Made by a program: the position numbers and the translations under genes. Positions 1 through 11,724 of a stretch of 64,000 bases of DNA are shown here, piece by piece. The stretch spans positions 14,180,863-14,244,862 of the forward strand of contig CM046442.1 of the NCBI GenBank assembly GCA_025506515.1. Reading direction: 5' to 3'. The notes under the pieces were generated by a model. That model was not told the origin of the DNA. It saw nothing but the letters and a program-made list of their open reading frames with translations, and made no database searches. Numbering within the stretch: position 1 is the stretch's first letter; every line of letters starts with the position of its first letter. Source of the stretch: Flaveria trinervia. Lineage: Eukaryota; Streptophyta; Magnoliopsida; Asterales; Asteraceae.

Positions 1-1195
1 CGTGAGTGGCTTCACATGGCATGTGATGAATGGTTGAACCTTGTATGACATGTTAGTTGTATTGTAGCTAATGGTTATGTTAATGTGCTAGATTCGCATG
101 ACTTGTATAGTACTTGATTGTATGATGATCTATGTGATACACCTGGTTGATATAGCATATGTATGATACTGTTTGAATGCTTATCATGTATGTTGTATGT
201 GCTCATTGGCTTTATTGGATTATACCTCATAATGTCACCAACGGGTCAAACGGGTCAACTAGGTCAAACGTGTCTATTTGTCTGGAAGCTTGAGTCTTTG
301 ATTTTGGTATGATTAGGGTTTCACATGTCTTTTATTTACATGTACTTATGTACTCACATGATCTAGGTAACCTGTGAAGGTTGGCTATCCTCTCGTTTCT
401 CAAAATAAACCCTAGGTACCTTTGCATACATCAGGTGAGTTCATGCCCCACTCTTTACTTAATCTCTTTTGGGGGAGATAGCATACTGGTATTTATACGA
501 ACGCTTTTATGATTTAAGTTGTGTTAATATTAATATAGTGCTGTTTACCATGAGAAAAGTCCTCACACTTTTGAATTGTTAATATTTAATAGCGGGGAAA
601 CTTGGGTAGTACTACTGGGTCTGACGAGCCCCACCTGTGTGACTCGAGGTCAACCGGGTGCAATTTGTCCTATTGATCATTGTCACGACATGGTAAGTCG
701 TGACAGGAGACAACAACTATCACAGTCAGCTTCAATTGCAAAATCACTATGTATTAATATTTGTTGATAATAGACTAGCTATCTATTACCATACACTGCT
801 TATATTTATCGCAACTGTTTATATGTTTATTGAACTCAAACTCTTGAACTCACCAACCTATGTGTTGACATTTTAGTATGCTTTTCTCAGGTCCTTAACT
901 TGCTTGCCATAGGAGCACTGCACGGTTCACTTCATTTAAGACATTATGCTTCAAGACAATGTGACATTTTAACAATTATGGTTTACTTTTTGGTTTGGCA
1001 CTTGTTTTGCCATAAGTTATACTTTATTGTCTTGGGTTGTTTTCAAAAACGCTTCCGCATTGTTTAAAGTTGTGTTTTGGTTGATTTTGTTATGTTATGG
1101 CATATAGAGTCGTTCTGAGTAACTATTGACTGTGATCCTGGTTTGTTCACACGCCTCGCGGTAAAACTCCGCAAGTGGATTTTGAGGGTGTGACA
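1..1195 (-). mobile_element. Partial LTR of a Ty3/gypsy element (left end outside window)
   Basis: Read on the minus strand the segment starts TGTCACACCCTCAAAATCC, a start typical of plant chromovirus (Tekay-like) LTRs, with the terminal TG at 1195. It interrupts the integrase of element B: the integrase resumes at 1196 and aligns with the intact counterpart near 11390. No gag or pol coding is seen in it. The LTR is a different family from the TGTAACACCC LTRs further right. Whether it is solo or belongs to a full element cannot be told, since it runs off the window. Confidence 0.65.
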
Positions 1196-1547
1196 CACAC
1201 CATGACAAGTTACGATCTCCTTGATGAAAAGATCCGCCAACCACTCGCATGAATATGTCTCGTGAATCGGTAGGAAGTGGGCACTCTTCGTCAATTGATC
1301 AACTATCACCCATATGGCATCATACCCTCGCGCGGTACGCGATAGCATCGTAATAAAGTCCATGGTGATATGTTCCCACTTCCACTCTGGTATATGCAAA
1401 GGTTGGATCTTCCCATACGGCTTTTGGTGCTCGGCCTTCACTTGTAAACAAGTAAGGCATTTACTCACAGACTTCACCACATTACGCTTCATACCGGCCA
1501 CCATAGTCTTTCTTCATGTCTTGGTACATCTTTGTAGCACCGGGATG
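1196..1547 (-). pseudogene. Integrase fragment of Ty3/gypsy element B
   Basis: The minus-strand translation gives the HHCC zinc-finger end (CLTCLQVKAEHQKPYGKIQ) followed by the integrase core start (WEHITMDFI with the first catalytic Asp, then GYDAIWVIVDQLTKSAHF). It is closely similar to the integrase of element A at 11338-11724. The downstream part of the core, with the second Asp and the Glu, is missing because another LTR was inserted at 1195, and upstream it is cut by the solo LTR at 1548. It is a relic with no possible function. Confidence 0.8.
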
Positions 1548-3332
1548 TGTAAGGCCCCGTTCCTGGGAAGCCTCACAGTTGGTTAATCATAGCATAAAAT
1601 CAGTTTAATAACAAAACATTACAACGGAAATAATTAGAAATTCATTTAAAACTTAGAAACCATAATGTACTCATACATTTGTCCTTTAGTTGTAAACAAA
1701 ACATAGTACTTGTTCTTAAATTACAATAAAAGATTTCATAAACAGGAATGTCATCCATAGCTCCCCAAGTAGCTTTGTGTTTCCATCCTCAACATCAGCA
1801 TTTACCTGCCAACTATTATGCATAAAAGTTAGCTTTGCTGAGTGAGTTTTAGTTTTAGGTAAATAAGAAAATATAACTTTATCCATCATATAATGACCAC
1901 GCATACATAATACATAACATTTCATCTTAATAAGCATGTTCATTATCTTTCATTCTTTCATATCTTTCACTTCATCATAAACGAGATTGCATTAAGCAAG
2001 AGCTCCATGTTGATCGACAACGAATGTCGACCCCTGTCGGTACACATCATCATGGTAGCTAACCCCCGACAGTTGATCCATAATGCAAGGCACATAACCC
2101 GCTCATGAATACGGATCAATCATCATACATTAGACTCACATAAGTGAAGTCTATCATAGTGCTTGCAAGAATTTTCATCACCAAACGGCCCCGGGGGTAA
2201 CATTCATTAAGTTTCATTTTACATTAATATCGTCTTTCACTTTATTATATAATACATAACATAATAAGTACACAACAAGCCAAGTACTAGTCATCATAAA
2301 ACATAACCGACCCTCTGCGGGATAGCGGGGGTTTGGGGGCGGCAGCCCCTGACAGCGGGGGTTTGGGGGCGGCAGCCCCTGACAGCGGGGTTTTAGAAGC
2401 GTATATTTAGTATGCATAATAACCCCAAAACATGGAAAAACGTACAAATAAGGGGATCCAGAACTCACCAGGATACCGAGACCAACTTCTAAACTAAGCT
2501 TACAAGGCTAGGATCACACTACACAGCCTGCAGATAAGTTGAAACTTAAAGGGGTTAATTTCTGCCTAAATTCACTGCTAATTTCACTGCAAAATCAGCA
2601 ATTTCACAGCTAGATTCGCCAACAGTTTCACTGCCACCTTCGCTGGCAGTTTCGCTGGCATCTTTCCTGTCAGTTTCGCCCAACTTTCGTTGGATAACTT
2701 GTCTGCGAAACTACCTAAGAAACTATAGTTTCGCAGGATGTTCTCATAGTTTCGCTGCTTGAATATGCAAATTTGCTGGATGCATATACAGTTTCGTAGA
2801 ACGCATAAAAATTACGAACCAACCCATTTTTAACCCAAAATCACAACTTCTTACGTCCAAACTCTTAGTTTATCATCCATGAGGCTATATCTAAGCTTTT
2901 TACATGCTTTTATACGCAAAAATGTGACCTTTGTGCGATTCTTTGCAACTTTACAAAACCCAAAACCCTAGAATTCAGGTTTGATCTACAAAAGGGTTTA
3001 GAGGCCGATTCTTACTGGATTTGTTGCTCCTTTCTTATGGTTTGATGCCCAACCATTCAGATCTTCAATCCCTTAACCTTTTAAGCTCCAAATCTTGAGT
3101 TTTCTTCACTTTCTCTCTCCACTTTCTCTCTCTATAAATTTTGGTGGCTAGGGTTGGAATGAGGAAGATGGTGGCTGATTAGATGGGTTAAAGGGCTGAT
3201 TATGGGCCCTAAATCACTTAGACTCTTACCCATAAGCCTAATTAGCTCATAACCATTTCCTTTCTTTATTAAATACCCACTAATTAAGCTTATTATCCTC
3301 GATGACTCGTTTTAAATTTTTGGGGTGTTACA
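1548..3332 (-). mobile_element. Solo LTR, TGTAACACCC gypsy family, nested in element B
   Basis: The plus-strand edges are TGTAAGGCCCCGTTCC at 1548 and GGGGTGTTACA ending at 3332, the same terminal sequences as the LTRs at 5970, 15154 and 18014. The flanks are GGATG before and GGATA after, a 5-bp target-site duplication with one mismatch. No PBS, PPT or coding lies beside it, and element B continues on both sides (integrase left, RNase H right), so it is a solo LTR left by LTR-LTR recombination. It is 1785 bp long, shorter than the ~2.1-kb relatives. Confidence 0.75.
2321..2393. repeat. 30-bp G-rich tandem repeat in the solo LTR
   Basis: Two full 30-bp units (2321-2350, 2351-2380) plus a 13-bp partial unit are nearly identical. 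Each unit contains GGGGGTTTGGGGGCGG on the plus strand, so successive G runs could fold as a G-quadruplex. Confidence 0.85.
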
Positions 3333-4179
3333 GGATAAATAAAGTATCGAGTCTTACGAGCTTCGTCCATGATCTTCACTCATAGATCTCCAAAATGAGG
3401 AATCCACATTCATCCAACTCGGGTTCTAACACCGAGTCTGTTTTCACCCAATTCCACAACCAGACCTCTCATTCTTTCGGAGTTAAGATGATCTTCTTTC
3501 AATGCCTCATCTTGAAACTTTTTTACTTGCTTCATCACATCAGAGGTCATGATCAACTGGTAAGCTTTCACCGGAATCGGCTCGGGTCTCTCCTTTCGGC
3601 TTTTCGGCTAAGGGCATCCGCCAACACCTTGGCTTTGCCCAGATGATAATGGATCTCATAATCATAGTCTTTTATGAGCTCCAACCATCTCCTCTGCCTC
3701 ATGTTCAAATCCTTCTACTCGAAGAAGTACTTCAAGCTCTAGTGTTCGGTGAATATGGTGCACTTTGTACCATATAGGTAGTGCCTCGAAATCTTTAACG
3801 TGAAGATCACAGCTGCTAGCTCCAAATCATGAGTAGGGTAATTAACCTCATGAACCTTTAACTGTCGGGATGCATAGGCTATCACTTTTCCCTTCTGCAT
3901 TAACACACACCCCAACCTCGAGTAAGAAGCATCAGAATAAACCACCAAATCTTCACTTCCATCGGGTAATGATAAAACAGGAGCTTGAGTCAACCTCGCC
4001 TTTAACTCCTCAAATGCCTTCTCTTGAGCTTGACCCCACACGAACTTTACATCTTTTCGGGTCAACTTGGTTAGTGGAGAAGCGATCTTAGAGAAGTTTT
4101 GATTGAATCTTCTGTAGTAGCCCGCCAAACCCAAGAAACTATGAATCTCGGATTGCGTCTTTGGAGATTTCCATTGCAC
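3333..4179 (-). pseudogene. RNase H and downstream linker of element B
   Basis: The minus-strand ORF 4179-3739 reads through the end of RT into an RNase H domain: VYSDASYSRLGCVLMQ holds the first catalytic Asp, THDLELAAV the Glu, and the ORF stops at the expected third Asp (FTEH in place of FTDH). 3738-3333 continues with degraded linker sequence toward integrase, matching 11740-12150 of element A. Several stops and indels break it. Function in the original element was removal of the RNA template strand during reverse transcription. Confidence 0.8.
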
Positions 4180-4180
4180 A

Positions 4181-4800
4181 CTACCTCCACCTTTGCCGGA
4201 TCCACCTTAATCCCCTCAGGATCACCACGTGACCTAAGAATTGAACCTCGCACAACCAGAATGCGCACTTGGAGAATTTAGCATATAGCTTCCCCCTCCT
4301 CAACGTCTCCAACACCTCTCGAATGTGACCGGCATGCTCCTCTTCATTCTTGGAATAAATCAAGATACCATCAATAAACACAATCACTGATTTATCCAAC
4401 ATCGGCCGACACACTCGATTCATCAAGTCCATAAAAGCAGCTGGCGCATTGGTCAAACCAAATGACATAACGAGAAACTCGTGGTGACCATAACGTGTGC
4501 GAAAAGATGTTTTAGCAATGTCTTGCTCTATAACCTTTAGTTGATGATAACTAGATCAAAGGTCTATCTTTGAGAACCAACTAGCACCTTGAAGCTGATC
4601 AAATAGGTCATCAATTCTTGGTAACGGGTATCGATTCTTTATTGTCAACTTATTCAGCTCACGGTAATCGATACACATCCTTATTCTATCGTCTTTCCTC
4701 TTCACAAATAAGACCGGAGCACCCCAAGCAGAGATACTCGGCCTAATAAACCCCTTATCGAGCAGCTCTTGCAATTGCTCCATCAACTCGTTCATCTCAG
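4181..4800 (-). pseudogene. Reverse transcriptase of element B (catalytic Asp lost)
   Basis: Two minus-strand ORFs (4795-4556 and 4468-4181) together cover the RT palm and fingers: LLDKGFIRPSISAWGAPVLF, CIDYRELNKLTIKNRYPLPR, FDQLQGASWFSKIDL, MSFGLTNAPAAFMDLMNRV. The catalytic box reads VFIDGILIYS where the family has FIDD, so the second Asp is replaced by Gly. In-frame stops separate the two parts. Element A at 12681-13184 keeps FIDD. This is a dead copy of a Ty3/gypsy RT. Confidence 0.85.
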
Positions 4801-5440
4801 TCGGAGCAAACGATACGGTACCTTGGCAACAGGTTGGGCATCTGGTATCAAATCAATTTGAAACTCGATCTCTTGGTCAGGTGGCACTCCTGGTAAGTCT
4901 TCTGGGAACACGTTTGGAAAGTCACACATAACCGGCACATCAGACAATTGTGTTGTTAGTGTTTCCACATCCTTCACATAGGCCAAGTAGACGCTACATC
5001 CATGCCTCATGCACTTTCCTGCCACCGCCATTGAGATTACTTTCGGGATCATCGTGACTCGATCACCATAAACCGTCACCATACTCCCATGAGGTGCTGT
5101 TAAACGAATCATCTTCTTGCAAGACATAATGTTCGCCTTGTAGTCCGCTAATGAATCCATCCCAAGAACCACATCAAAACCACCTAAGGTCATCACGAAT
5201 GGTCTAACTGGAAACTTATGACCTTCTTGTTCCACGTCACAACCTTCTACCATCTCAGAAATCCTGGTAGACTTACCTAAGGCAGTTTATACATCAAAGG
5301 GCGCATCAAAACTTCTACTACTAACAGGCAGTTTAGCACAGAAAGCAGTAGAAATAAAACTTTTACTAGCTCCAGAATCGAATAACACAGAGGCTAAAGT
5401 GTGGTTTACTAGAAACGTACCTGACACAACATTAGGGTCC
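4792..5440 (-). pseudogene. Aspartic protease region of element B
   Basis: The minus-strand ORF 5253-4792 contains the protease C-terminal motif FDVVLGMDSLADYKANI and then the linker to RT (CDFPNVFPEDLPGVPPDQE). Upstream, near 5350-5400, the minus strand encodes the active-site loop VLFDSGASKSFIS (DSG) in a frame broken from the ORF. The protease would process the Gag-Pol polyprotein. Element A has lost exactly this DSG part by a deletion of about 320 bp. Confidence 0.75.
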
Positions 5441-5969
5441 GTCCTAGTATCCTCCTGCATCATCGTAAACGCTTTGGCGCTCGCCCTCTGTCTTCTCCCC
5501 TAGCCTTCTTCACTCCCAAACCTTCAGGCCCCGGCTTCTTGCAGTCCCTACTCATGTGGCCTTCCACGCCACAGTTGAAACATCTCCCTGCTCTGCATTC
5601 CTCACCATATGACCAGGCTTCCCACACTTGAAGCACACATTTGATCCCCACCTACACTTTCCGATTGCTCCTTCCCACATTTGCTGCATCTTTTCACGCT
5701 TGCACCGGATGTGACCACACGGCAGTCATCTACCCATGCCTTCTTGTTACTCGTCGGGACACCACCCCGATCAAACCTTTTTCCAGTCCAATTTCGATCA
5801 CCACCACCTTTCTTGCTGCCTTTAGTCACCACCACAGTTCTTTCATCATACAATCTCCCTGCCAAATCAACCGCCAACCTAAACGTGCTCGGTCGGGCAG
5901 CGATCATGTGCCTACGGATATCCGCTGGCAAACCCTGAATATAACTCTTAATCTTTCGTGATAAAGGCG
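5441..5969 (-). pseudogene. Gag C-terminal part and zinc knuckle of element B
   Basis: Minus-strand ORFs 6018-5602 and 5651-5460 in two frames give a Gag segment (PLSRKIKSYIQGLPADIRR, ARPSTFRLAVDLAGRLYDER) and a CCHC zinc knuckle (CFNCGVEGHMSRDC). The homologous segment of element A lies at 13488-14060. The rest of Gag is missing because the LTR at 5970 begins here; the ORF running past 5970 is an accident of the junction. Confidence 0.8.
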
Positions 5970-6659
5970 TGTAAGGCCCCGTTCCCGGGACGCTTACAGT
6001 TGGATCCTCATCGCACATAAAACATATAATTACATTTGTATTTCATAAAGCATTGCAGCGGAAACATTTAAAAATGACATTTCATTTCAATATAGTAGCT
6101 TTTGCAAAATAATACATCGTTAATCAGTTACAAAATACATTTTTGCATTACATCATAAAAGCATATATAAATGGATGACATCCTAAAAGAGCTGAGTAGC
6201 CACCTCGTGTCATCCTCAGCAATCATTACCTGCCAATTGAAAACACATCAAAGTTAGCGTTGCTGAGTGAGTTCTAGTTTTATAAAATAAAACATACTTT
6301 TCTTTCATTAAAACCGTTCTTTTCTTTCATGCGATCATACATCATACGTACACATAGATAATATCATTATTATCTTCATCATTCGTTAACTTCTGTTCAT
6401 TCATTCATCTTACTTTCATTCGTTCATTCATCATTACATCTTTTCCTTTCGTCATCACCATGAACTTTACCCTTCATGCTCATGGTACTGGACCTAAGCC
6501 AATAATAGACTTTCATCCGTGGTGCTTAGCACCAAATGGTAATAGTACCTAATGTTGGAGCATATAGTTATATATAGTGTGTCCGTCGCTTGACAAATAG
6601 TCTAGGCTTAATGTATTACACCTGATATGTTGTAAACACATGAAACTAGGTCATTCGCA

Positions 6660-6890
6660 GGAGCATATTCGAATGAGACTCAGTCGTACGACTAAGCCAT
6701 GCTAATGGACCAGCCGTGCGACTGAGAGATACAATTGGGACATTCATAAGACTGAACCATAAGTATGGTCCAGTCGTACGATTGAACCATACGCATGGTC
6801 CAGTCGTACGATTGAACCATACGCATGGTCCATTCGTACAATTGAACCATATGCATGGTCCAATCGCACGAATGGGCCAAGTCGCATCTA
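6660..6890. repeat. Palindromic motif array in U3 of the small LTR element
   Basis: About 31-bp units alternate a near-palindrome CAGTCGTACGATTG with a second near-palindrome CCATACGCATGG. The array ends about 15 bp upstream of TATATATA. A shorter, more degenerate version is present in the second LTR at 8480-8690. Confidence 0.8.
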
Positions 6891-7181
6891 ATATGGGCCG
6901 AGGCCTATATATACCAGTTTCAATGTGTAGAGAGATTAAGGGTTTTGAGAGGAAGTCTGCCTAGAGCCTAGGGCTGCTGGATGAGAGGGGAGATCATGCT
7001 CGATCTTCCCCTTGCCAAGAGTCTTGATTCTTATGTTGTAACGAGCTTGTAATCGTTAGGTTTTATCAATGAAACCATTCAATTATAGTTCGTATTATTG
7101 TTTGACTTTTGGTTTGTGCTGTTGTTTATCCTTCCGTCAAGAACATGCTCGGATGTTTATCGATCTAGCCGACTTCACAAT

Positions 7182-7194
7182 TGGTATCAGAGCC
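7182..7194 (+). other. Primer binding site (tRNA-iMet) of the small LTR element
   Basis: TGGTATCAGAGCC, complementary to the 3' end of plant initiator methionine tRNA, begins two bases after the LTR end at 7179. Confidence 0.9.
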
Positions 7195-8366
7195 GGTTAC
7201 TGCTGGAATGATCTAACAATCATTCTAGCAACCCGAGCTCTTGATTTCTGGATCAAATTTCAGATCATGATGTTAAACCCACTTCGTGTTCTTCGTGTTT
7301 TGTTCAGATCTTGTTACGTGTGTTGTATCTATGTTAAAATCGAAATTGAAACCACATTCCCATCATCCTTTCGAATCTGATGTATATTTTGTTTTGGTTC
7401 ATGTAAAATTCGTCAGATTAGGGTTTTGGGCAGCCCTGGCGGCTGCGGATCTGAAAATCTGCGTGCAGACCCGTTCATGCAACTAGGCCATGCGAATGGA
7501 CCATTCGTACGAATGAGCAATGCAAATGGACCATTCGTGCGACTGGACCAGTCGTATGCTCAATCGCATGGATGTGCCATCCGCATTGATTCATCCGCAT
7601 TTGTTCCAGACCAAAAAAAAGAGTCTGGAACAGCTTCTTGCACAGATTTGAGGATGAGCAAAGCATATTCACCCTGAGGTTCTATTTTCAAATAAGTTCG
7701 ATGTATACCCCATTATTCGTCGGACTTCCAGAATAGGTGAATGTAATTGGAACACGAAAGAGAGAAAAGAAATTGTCAGCAGTCGGTGCTGATTTTGTGG
7801 GGTAGTAAGGAGCATCTGACTACTTATGGGCCAATCAAGTTATATTTATCCGCATAGAGAGGATTCTCATTCTTAGGGGGAATCCATGTATAGAGAAATT
7901 GAAGACGCAATTAGATTGTGATGATGTGAGCAGGTTTCTGATGATGAATCTACGTGCATGTTGATTATTTGATATTATCAGTTGTGGATTGGAACCTTCA
8001 ACCTTTTGCCAATACACGTGTGAAGACGCCAGGAGAGCACAATGTTTATATATTGGGATATGCTGAATGTGAGGGGGAATTTCTGCAGGTGTGATATTAA
8101 TCAGGTTAGCCTGTGTGAAGATAGAAGCAATGGAAAAATGTTCATGTGATTATATGAAAAATCAGTCATATTGGGAATCTTGCTGCTATGATGGTGTTCT
8201 GCAAAGTAAACGAAAATTGTTGTGCCTAAATTCATTTTCGGGGATGTGTGTAACCTGACGGATCGGCAACGTTGGCTAATATGGTTTTCGTTTGATTTTA
8301 TTGGAAACCAGAGAAAAGATTGACTGAAGATTGTAAGAGGTGTTATCTACTATTCGCAAGCAACGT

Positions 8367-8379
8367 CCAAGGGGGAATT
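8367..8379 (+). other. Polypurine tract of the small LTR element
   Basis: CCAAGGGGGAATT lies directly before the 3' LTR start TGTTGGAG at 8380, where plus-strand DNA priming would occur. The AAGGGGGA form is typical of Ty1/copia elements. Confidence 0.85.
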
Positions 8380-10474
8380 TGTTGGAGCATATATAGTCAT
8401 ATATAGTGTGTTCGTCGTTTGACGAATAGTCTAGGCTTAATGTATTACACTTGATATGTTGTAAACACATGAAACTGGGTCATTCGCAGGAGCATATGCG
8501 AATGAGACTCATTCGTACGACTGAGCCATGCTAATGGACCAGCCGTGCGACTGAGAGATGCGATTGGGACATTCGTAAGACTGAACCATAAGTATGGTCC
8601 AGTCATACAATTGAACCATACACATCGTCCAATCGTACTATTGAACCATACGCATGGTCCAATCGCACGAATGGGCCCAGTCGCATCTAATATGGGCCGA
8701 GGCCTATATATACCAGTTTCAATGTGTAGAGAGATTAAGGGTTTTGAGAGGAAGTCTGCCTAGAGCCTAGGGCTGCTGGATGAGAGGGGAGATCATGCTC
8801 GATCTTCCCCTTGCCAAGAGTCTTGATTCTTATGTTGTAACGAGCTTGTAATCGTTAGGTTTTATCAATGAAACCATTCAATTATAGTTTGTATTATTGT
8901 TTGACTTTTGGTTTGTGCTGTTGTTTATCCTTCCGTCAAGAACATGCTCGGATGTTTATCGATCTAGCCGACTTCACACCTAAGGTAAAGTTCAGGGATA
9001 CCTTTGTCATATGTTATGCCCTTCATGCTCATGGTACTGGACCTAAGCCTATAATAGACCTTCATCCGAGGTGCTCAGCACCAAATGGTCACAGTACCTA
9101 AGGCATGCAACAATGGTTCATACATATGGTCAATCACAAAGAAAGACCCCGATCTTCATCCTCCCGAGGTAGCGAACCCGCACACCGTTGGGCTAACACC
9201 TTTAATGGCGTGTCCTGACATACAGTGCTTGCAACACTTTCATTACTTTCGTCATTCATTAATGCATGCAATCTTACTTCATGTTCCTCTTTCATTATCT
9301 TTCACTTTACGTTACATAATACTTCATTCATTCATCAACGTAACATGTAAAGCCACAGGAAAGATAAACATACATCATAATAAGGAACATAACATACATA
9401 GTCATCAGCATCATACAAGGCATCATCAGCATCATACAGGGCGACATCATACATACATAACATGCATAATCATGCAACATCATCATCATGCCCAACATGT
9501 TCTCTAAGGCCTCAACAGTCATCTTACATGAACTTACGGAAACCTTTACGTCCAAACTTACATCTGCACTTTCCCCCGAAAGTCAGAAGTTAAACTACAC
9601 TTCTCCTCGGGTGTAACAGCCCTATTCGGGTGTATGGACACATGCGACTGAACATCATGCGATTGGACCAATGCGGATGAACACTTATGCGAATGAACAC
9701 CCAATCGTGCGAATGGACTTAATGCGGATGGACTTCATGCGAATGGAACTAATGCGGATGAGCACTTATGCGACTGGACCCACAGTCGCATGACTCCCCA
9801 TGCGACTGGCCCCAATCATGCGAATGAACTCTCAATCGTGCGAATGAACCCCATTCGCACCTCATTCGACCGTATGGCCTTCATTCGGTCGCCTAGCCCT
9901 AGCTGATGCAGAATGCAGTTCATCCCGAACCCAATCTGCCATTTTCGACCTCCAAGCTCATCCAAACTCATTCTAAGCCCAAATCAACCATCCTAAACCT
10001 TAGGAATGCATACCACAACACCACTCAAGCACACACAAGCTCAAAAGTAAGGCTCAAACGAATCATACACACACATACACATACGCATACGGGTCACACA
10101 CATACACGCTCAAAAACCCGATTTTCAAATGTGTTCTAGCCCCAAATCATTCAAAAATGTGTAAAAGAGGGGTCATAGAACTCACACAAACGACCACAAC
10201 GGGAAGAGCTTTGATTTGACCCGCTTCTTAATGATTTTGCTCACTCGAACCAACCCGAACCAACTTTTCTTCCACTTTTCTCCCTTTCTCTCTTCTCCTC
10301 TTTTGTTGGCTGAAAATGTGAGTGTGGGGAGAGGGTTATGGCTGCCATCTCCCTACAAATATCACCACATACCCAACTTTCTCTCGTTGGCGAGTTTGGT
10401 CCCTCGGCTTAGGACTTTATTTCTTTTCTTCTTTATTCGTCGGCTTCAAAATAAATAAATAACCGGGTGTTACA

Positions 10475-10492
10475 AGTCCACCCCCCTTAAAT
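10475..10492 (-). other. Polypurine tract of gypsy element A
   Basis: On the minus strand TTAAGGGGGGTGGACT immediately precedes TGTAACACCC. The same arrangement is repeated at 17248-17263 beside the middle LTR, which shows that both LTRs act as 3' LTRs of a minus-strand element. Confidence 0.85.
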
Positions 10493-10512
10493 TGGTTCAT
10501 CCCCAAAACCTG

Positions 10513-10977
10513 TTATTCCTCGAACAAGCATGGGTAATGCTGTCTCATTTCTTCCTCAGTCTCCCACGTTGACTCAGATCCTTTCCTGTGCTTCCACTGT
10601 ACACGCACAAGAGGAACCACTTTATTTCTCAGCCTCTTCTCTTTTCTATTGATGATTGCCACTGGTTGCTCCACATAATTAAGCCTTTCGTCTACATCGT
10701 TATCCTTCAGTGGAACAATCATGTCTTTATCCGCCAAGCGCTTCCTTAGATAAGATACATGGAATGTTGGGTGAATTCCACTTAACTCATCTGGTAACTC
10801 CAATCTATAGGCCACCTCTCATACTCGGGCAATGATTCGGAAAGGGCGTATGTACCTTAGGCTCAGCTTGCCCTGCTTCCGGAAATGAATGATACCCTTC
10901 CAAGGTGAGACCTTCGACATAACCCGATCACCCACCTGGAACTCAATCGGTCTGCGTCGTTTGTCGGCGTACGACTT
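10513..10977 (-). pseudogene. Integrase C-terminus and chromodomain-like tail of element A
   Basis: The minus-strand ORF 10815-10513 encodes YRLELPDELSGIHPTFHVSY, then VPLVRVQWKHRKGSESTWE and EMRQHYPCLFEE, the C-terminal end typical of Tekay/Del chromovirus Pol. Upstream to 10977 the reading frame holds FQVGDRVMSKVSPWKGIIHF with in-frame stops (at the DRxKSYADK and ARVxEVAY positions). The chromodomain-like tail is thought to steer integration to heterochromatin. The same tail reappears at 17287-17577. Confidence 0.82.
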
Positions 10978-11724
10978 CTATCTATCTTTGGCTGCCTTCA
11001 TGAAGGCTTTGACCTTTTCGAGTTTCTTAGTCGTAGCCTCGGTTACCTTGACACTCCCCAACTCCTTCGGACCAATATCACCCCAACAAACGGGTGTTCT
11101 GCATCTCCTACCGTATAGCATCTCATATGGTGGCATACCAATGCTGGCATGATAGCTGTTGTTGTATGAGAATTCTGCTAACGGTAAGTGGTCATCCCAA
11201 CTTCCCCCAAAATCAATCACACATGCCCGAAGCATGTCATCCAATGTCTGAATGGTCCTTTCTGACTGACCATCTGTTTGGGGATGATAAGCCATGCTAA
11301 TATGTAACCTCGTCCCCATGGCGTCGTGGAATTTCTTCTAGAATTTGGAGGTAAACCGGGTGTCGCGATCAGATACAATGGACACCGGTACACCATGACG
11401 AGTTACAATCTCCTTATGAAAAAGATCCGCCAACCTCTCAGATGAATATATCTCGCGGATCGGTAGGAAGTGAGCATTCTTCGTCAAGCGGTCAACAATC
11501 ACCCATATGGCATCATACCCTTTCGAGGTACGCGGCGGCTTCATGATGAAATCCATGGTGATGTGCTCCCACTTCCATTCTGGTATATCCAAAGTTTGGA
11601 TCTTCCCATACGGCTTTTGATGCTCGGCCTTCACCTGTAGACAAGTAAGGCATTTACTCACGTACTCCACCACGTCATGTTTCATACCCGGCCACCAGTA
11701 ATCCTTCTTCATGTCTTGATACAT
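10978..11724 (-). pseudogene. Integrase of gypsy element A
   Basis: ORF 11724-11338 on the minus strand holds the zinc-finger half (CLTCLQVKAEHQ), the first catalytic Asp in ITMDFI and the second in VSDRDTRFTSKF. ORF 11319-10978 continues in the same protein with HPQTDGQSERTIQ (catalytic Glu) and PPYEMLYGRRCRTP. They are separated by one TAG, apparently from TGG of a W in KFWKKFHD. The D,D,E triad is therefore complete but the frame is broken. This enzyme would insert element cDNA into the genome. Confidence 0.88.

Larger units (their letters stand above)
6553..8978 (+). mobile_element. Non-autonomous LTR retrotransposon (LARD/TRIM-like), copia-type ends
   Basis: Two direct repeats of about 600 bp, 6553-7179 and 8380-8978, both begin TGTTGGAGCATATA and end GACTTCACA. 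Right after the first LTR is a PBS and right before the second a polypurine tract. The element is flanked by a perfect 5-bp duplication, CCTAA at 6548-6552 and 8979-8983, and the uninterrupted site is seen at 15731-15740 in the sister LTR. The 1.2-kb internal region shows no gag or pol, so it must be moved in trans. Each LTR has a palindrome array just upstream of a TATA box (TATATATA at 6906 and 8705). Confidence 0.92.
5970..10474 (-). mobile_element. 3' LTR of gypsy element A, split by a nested element
   Basis: It starts TGTAAGGCCCCGTTCCCGGG at 5970 and ends GGGTGTTACA at 10474 on the plus strand, so on the minus strand it is TGTAACACCC...GGGGCCTTACA. Without the nested insertion (6553-8983) it is about 2.07 kb and collinear with the LTR at 15154-17247. 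A polypurine tract follows at 10475, which marks it as the 3' LTR of the element to its right. It carries an array of TGCGAATGR / TCGCACGA-type motifs at 9630-9880 and a CA-rich microsatellite near 10060-10110. Confidence 0.85.

Noticed and set aside
5641..5961. Plus-strand ORFs opposite gag of element B
   Set aside because: They are antisense shadows of the minus-strand Gag and zinc-knuckle coding region.
6660..6890. Evenly spaced palindromes suggested a CRISPR array
   Set aside because: This is plant DNA, the spacers are themselves repeats, and the array is in an LTR next to a TATA box.
6692..6964. Overlapping ORFs on both strands in the small LTR
   Set aside because: They arise from the 31-bp repeat array, read open in several frames, and lie inside an LTR.
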